This document shows positions 58,706 through 64,000 of a DNA stretch of 64,000 nt, one piece after another. This stretch comes from Manduca sexta (Eukaryota; Arthropoda; Insecta; Lepidoptera; Sphingidae), in contig NC_051141.1 of NCBI RefSeq assembly GCF_014839805.1, positions 14,268,777 through 14,332,776 of the forward strand, given 5' to 3'. Both the position numbers and the translations under genes were made by a program. The notes under the pieces were generated by a model, which saw only the letters and a list, made by a program, of their open reading frames with translations, ran no database searches and was not told the DNA's origin. Positions within the stretch are counted from its first letter, which is position 1. Every line of letters starts with the position of its first letter.

Positions 58706-61700
58706 GGTTTTTCATTTCCTTGACTGGCACTTTAGACTTTACCGATATATTTTACAAAATATGCGTAATTAGTGCAGAAAGCTTGCATCGTTTATAATTT
58801 ATTTAGTTTAAAGGAATAATTAACCCTCATTATACCTATTCATCATTGAACTCGTACCAGCAGCAACTGTATATAGGGTTCTAAACGGACGTAAAAATTA
58901 ATACATCGTAATGCCAGTTATAAATCACGTTTACAGTTGCGGTTCACATTCGTAGTAATCTTTATTAATGGTGATTGATCGAGGTCAAAGCGTAATTAAG
59001 TATTTTGATTGAAAGTGGCATTTCTTTGAAACGTAAACATAATATTTCATAGAAATAGCTAGTTTGACGGAGAACTAATATGTACATCTATAATGGTATG
59101 GAAGGCACCTATGACGTTTTATATAACAATATTACCATATACATTATAATATTGGTAGATATTCCTTAAATTGTTTCAACTCGTATTTCACAAAGAAGTG
59201 TCAATAATATTTCGTTGTACATTAATTATTACACTAATACATTAATCGTATGTATTATGTTATATAGTAATCTATTTGATATTTTCTGGTGTAAATAAGA
59301 TGTACAAAATTTTACTGTATAAAAATTTAAATCGATATTCTGTATGGAAGAAAAGTAGATTTATCAGTGATTATGGTCTGGTATTTGGAATGAATACTAT
59401 ACAGTGCAGAACATCTTTATGCCTCGGTAATATAATAATATTTACTCTCATAGAATCTAATAGTATGATATCTGCTTTCACCAACTTAAAGTTACTAAGG
59501 CTCTACAGCTCTATGTTATCTTATTTGCTCCATATTGAAAAAAATAAATAAATTTCAAGCAAATGAGATAAAAATAAAGCAGTAGCCCCAGTTGAGTTAA
59601 TAAGTGAGAGAAACAAGTTTTATCCACAGCCTCGTAACCCGCTGTCAGTCCTTGTTTATAAACTCATTGCACTCGCTTATCGCAACCTCTTTAATCAATT
59701 AAGATGTTAACACAGATTGCAGTTCTCTCTCAGTCTTGGCAACGTCTAATTTAATTCTCATTTCTCATAAGTCAGTTCTTATTGGCTTTATATGCTAACT
59801 ACAAAATATTACAAATGAATGGAACATTCAAACTTTTGTGAAATTTTACTGCGGTTATGCTTGTTAGTGTCTCATCGAAAATTGTGAGAATACATTTGTA
59901 TTAGTGTCAATGATATAAGTATATATTATACCATTTGGTATAAGTGTAGTTACAGTGTAGTCACTCATTGACACCCAATTTTGAAGAAATTAATAAACTT
60001 TATGGGCTGCAATTTAATTTCCACATTTTATCATGGTAATTTTAATAAGTTCCGCAACAATTCTTATTGTTTTTACGCCATTGTTGGCGTATTGGTTGGA
60101 TTTTGAAGCTTTAGACATGACTGCAAAGAATTATAATTATAGCATTTGTTGCATGTCTCATCTTACTACTATTGTAAATGCGAATGATTATGAAAATTAT
60201 TTATGTTTGTATATTTGTTTGAAGTAAAACTAGAACACTTTAATATATGAAGGAAATTGTATATTGTTCTTCGTAGTCAAATAACTTCGCCCTATATATG
60301 GAGGGAGTCAAATACTATATGAATATACTGCAATAGAATCAAATCATATCAATCATCAATTCAATTACATGAATCGTCATCGTATTGCGGTGGTTTACAA
60401 TTTGGATGCTTCCGTGCTAATTTCCTATTAACGCCTAGAATATGTATGAGTAATTACAACGCTACGGGTACTATGTATATTAACTAATAAACGCTAGCAG
60501 TTAAACTGTAACGGTCGTGTGAACTGTTACCTATATACGCGGAAATGGCAGTATGATTAAATTTTGTCATACGGAGAATAGGATTAGTTAACAAATATAA
60601 TATAAATGTCGTGTTTGAAACAGTTGTCATGTGAAACTGTATAATGTTAAGTTAGATGCGGTTGGAAATTGCGACGGATATTTGCACGGATGAAACTTGC
60701 AGAAAGTTATAACTGCGTCGAAAGGTGTTAATAAAATATTAACTCGGCTAAAACATAGAACTGGTGGTTAATACTTAATATTCCTACATAAGACAGCACT
60801 CACAGAGAGATGCAAGCTCACAGTGTTAGCAAATCCGTAATGACGTTAGTAAAAAAATACGGTCTCCATGAAAACGTCTATTATAATATCGATTTTAGTA
60901 GTTATGGAATGAGTATAATAAGAGTATTACTAAGGCTTGGTTCCTCGTTACACTAATAGCTTGCATCCTTGAGTTCTTGGTATTGTACTGATATCTCTAA
61001 TTTAATTAAAATGCATCAGTATTTTTACCTGTATATAATACGTATAAATTATTAAACCCTCTACACGTAATAAAATACAAATTTCGGATCGTAGGTGTAT
61101 CCATTAAGAAATTCTGACCCACAAACAGTAAACACATAATTCTGCATCACACAATTTGTTTTGCTACTGGGATTAATTTAGTGACCTCTGATCTCTCCTT
61201 TCATTGACCACGGCTTAACGGAGTAACAAAATATTACTAAATATTTATTAACGTTAGTCTATATTCGATAAATCATTTAATTGCCTATATAAATGCTATT
61301 ATGTTTAAATGCTCACAATTACACAATAGAACAGGCAACACAAACATAAGTTTCACATACTTTGAATGCATCCAAGTCTTGACGAAAGTCGAGCAAATGC
61401 ACCTAACAAAGCAGCTTAGCCTCGTCTGTACGCCGTGATAAGCGCAAACTTGCTGCTTCGGCAAACTCAGCTTTTGTTCCACTGCCGCGATAGTAAACCC
61501 ACAGATTATTCTAATAACTATTAAGAATATTACTACTCAAATATTATCATTTATGTAAATTGCAGCGTCTGTGTGTAATTTCGAAGTACAAATTTTTGCC
61601 TAAAATACAGTACATTTGCCTAATTTCTACCAACCATTATATAATTTCGGTTTGTAGAAATGATATAATGTATTTTTAATCAGTTGATTGGATCAATTGA

Positions 61701-62687
61701 GCGATATTGATTCTTTTCAAATAGTTATCTAAACTAAAGCCTTAAAATATGTCGCGCGGGCGGTACTGTGAGTAAACGATAGTTACCAATATAATAATAC
61801 TAATTATCGTAATATTAGAATAACACGACGATGTGTACAGTGGGTTTATATGTTATCCAATTAATTAGTGGCGGAAACAATAGTGCATTGTGTGAATTCA
61901 ATAGTATGTGTATAGATTGTTATAGCAGAACTCGCTATTACATTCTGGTAAAAGGAGTGGATGTTAAGTAATTAGTTCGAGATGTTTCCTCTATTTTTAT
62001 CACTTTTTTATGGGTAGTCGTAATATTGTTATATACTATAGACTAGGTTTTTATATAATGTCAACTAATAATGATTAAAACTTTTCAAGAGGTTAATATG
62101 ATTGTTTTTTTTTAATGTCGGATCAAACTGGCAAAGTTACTATCATTTGTATGTATACCGAATATATATTAGGGTATGTATTGTTTGAAATCATCGATCA
62201 TAATACAAACTCATTATAATTATGAACCAAAACCATGTGCTAAAGCAAAATCCATAAACTTCCATACATTATATAGCTTTGATATTACGATTATTATAGT
62301 TGTTATCAAAGTTGAAGCTGTGTACGTCAAAGTCGAGATATATAGGTATAATAGAAAACTTAAATAATAAGTGAATAGTATACGAACATATGAAACCCCA
62401 AAAATCATTTTAGTGTAGTACAGGAAAATGGAGGGAAACACCCATCATAAAATTGATGGCGCATGTGAACCTTCTCGGTCTGGTGTTTCTGTACAACAGA
62501 AAAATAATCTGTAAAGGGCAGTTTGCTCTTATGATTTTTAAAGCCGGGATTTATAACACGGGGGCTCAAATTCACTGCTCTTACTCCCTCATACATGTAA
62601 TTGGTTACTATTACTACTAATGTCGAACCTTAATCCATAGATCGACTTTCTTAAAGCGTCTAAAAATTTACATATCATTTGTCGCGT

Positions 62688-63335
62688 TTTTACCGTTTTC
62701 AAAAAAGAAGGAGTTTCTTAATTAGTCATGTATTTTTTTTTATGTTTGTTGCCTCAAAACTGCTTCATATATTAACTGATTTGCACGTTTTGAATGCGCA
62801 TATAAGCATATTTATTGTAAATATGTTATTTTTATATTAAAATTTAAAGACGCTGTGACATCTTGTTACTCGGATATTTCAAATAAGACATCGACTTATT
62901 ACCAATTGGTAATAACTTTTAGAGCAAAAATTAGGTCCTGATGTCCGGTCTATACCTAACTATACTATTTAATGTATTTAGTCCCATAGAAATAGTACCA
63001 AAATCGCTTCAGTAGTTTGATTTTTAATCAAAATAACAGGAAGAAGTATATCTTAAACGAATTACGTTTTTTGCTTTCCTGTCTCTTTTCAAAAGTGTTC
63101 TACTTGTATTTCTTACGAACACAAAAAGGCCAAAAAATAAATCTTCAAAATATAAACCTGTAGAAACCAGTAAAAAACAAAAATAAAATAACATGCGGGT
63201 TACATTTCTACCTAATCCTAGTAAATATATGAACAAATATATGAGAACTAAATCTCACCGACAATTACACTGACTTCTAAATTAGTAACCCGTATATAAT
63301 GTATTTTTTTTATGGTTTATTAAAGGCGGTTTTAT
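62688..63335. mobile_element. Simple copy of the 37988-39750 repeat family
   Basis: The left end TACCGTTTTCAAAAAAGAAG, then TATGTTTGTTGCCTCAAAAC, AAATCGCTTCAGTAGTTTGA, TTTGCTTTCCTGTCTC and CCTAGTAAATATATGAACAA follow the order seen at 37988-39290. The right end TTATTAAAGGCGGTTTTATT is the reverse complement, loosely, of the left tip. This copy has neither the minisatellite nor the inverted duplication, so those are additions in the other copy. Confidence 0.5.
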
Positions 63336-64000
63336 TATAAGAAGCCGGAATATTTTCTCAACACTAGCTGACTCAAATTCCAACTTCGGTATACGAGCTC
63401 ATTCTGGTAGTTATGCTTAATAACTTATAATTTTATTAAAGCGCGCTTGAGCGATACCTGCTGTGCAAGCTTAAACACTTGAATGATACCCTTTAATTAA
63501 AGGACGTAAAATATATTCCAAATTTAAATACATCATTATGGAAACGTTTGTGAAGTATGAAATTTCCATGAACATGTATTTTCCAAACATTTTGTGCCTA
63601 TAATAATATTATGTCAATTTAATTATCTCGGTCCCAAATAACTAAAGGTTTAGAAGTGAAAAATTAAAACATCTCTCAATGTGAATATTTTGAATATATT
63701 TTGAAATATTTTGAACGGCAAACGATACACCAATAAAAAAAAATATCCTTCTGTTTGTTAAATATTTACAATATTTCTTGTTACATTCTAATCATCTATC
63801 GATGAAATATTTTACTTAGCGGTTGGTATCAATAATTTCTAGCCAAATTGAAAGGCTTCTAAAATGAGGTAAAATAACGATTTCAGAGGTCAGGCAGGTC
63901 AAATAAGACCTGGGGCAGGCTTGTTCTGGTTTTCTTTTAATATGGCACCGACTACCCCTCTCCCCAGGAGTCTTAATGAACGTCGCGGAGCGCAATAACT

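Larger units (their letters stand above)
53020..64000 (+). other. NDRG gene intron 4, running past the window
   Basis: It starts GTGAGT. I searched for the expected continuation of the NDRG domain and found none, so the intron exceeds 10.9 kb. Contents are a complete-looking Helitron (53946-54969), a dispersed repeat (55905-56210), a Penelope-type end (56976-57110), an inverted repeat (58441-58569) and a copy of the fold-back family (62688-63335). In 53025-53940, 54975-55900, 56215-56970, 57115-58435, 58705-62680 and 63340-63890 I see only AT-rich sequence. The last 100 bp (63895-64000) turn GC-richer, possibly the edge of another repeat. Confidence 0.6.

Noticed and set aside
53020..64000. 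Search for the next NDRG exon
   Set aside because: No segment encodes the expected continuation after PE-(D/E) with a proper acceptor; it must lie beyond the window.

Overview
The window looks like nuclear DNA of a moth or butterfly (Lepidoptera). It is AT-rich, has eukaryotic splice signals and very long introns, has no operons or bacterial signals, and is full of dispersed repeats of kinds I associate with lepidopteran genomes. These include tRNA-derived SINEs, a Helitron with an internal minisatellite, a maT-type mariner, Penelope-like fragments and non-LTR retrotransposon debris. The species cannot be named from the sequence.

One host gene is visible, on the + strand: an NDRG-family gene, the insect MESK2 / NDRG3-like gene. 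Four coding exons join in frame: 1779-1960, 2435-2515, 15497-15675 and 52902-53019. Introns are about 0.5, 13.0 and 37.2 kb, and a last intron runs past the window end, at least 11 kb. Exons 3 and 4 carry the start of the conserved NDRG alpha/beta-hydrolase-like domain. Exons 1 and 2 add an N-terminal extension of about 88 residues, inferred from coding potential and matching splice phase. A TATA-like box and a probable 5' untranslated exon lie just upstream. The rest of the protein lies to the right, outside the window.

Almost everything else is intronic. Intron 2 (2516-15496) has SINE pieces, a Helitron end and hairpins. Intron 3 (15676-52901) holds most of the mobile DNA: a degenerate transposase pseudogene (30314-30780), an antisense non-LTR retrotransposon (34195-36262), a 140-bp minisatellite and a 616-bp fold-back inside one repeat (37988-39750), a nearly intact maT mariner nested in a non-LTR 3' end (44110-46175), a Penelope-like fragment with inverted ends (46481-47032), a Mutator-like pseudogene (47884-48300), a SINE (51345-51685) and Helitron pieces. 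Intron 4 has a complete-looking non-autonomous Helitron (53946-54969), another dispersed repeat (55905-56210), an inverted repeat (58441-58569) and a second copy of the fold-back family (62688-63335).

I found no complete undescribed system. The points most worth checking are the N-terminal extension of the NDRG gene, the hammerhead-like stem-loop shared by four Penelope-type fragments, the minisatellite whose units each fold into a nested hairpin, the long fold-back in a transcribed intron, and the nearly intact maT element.
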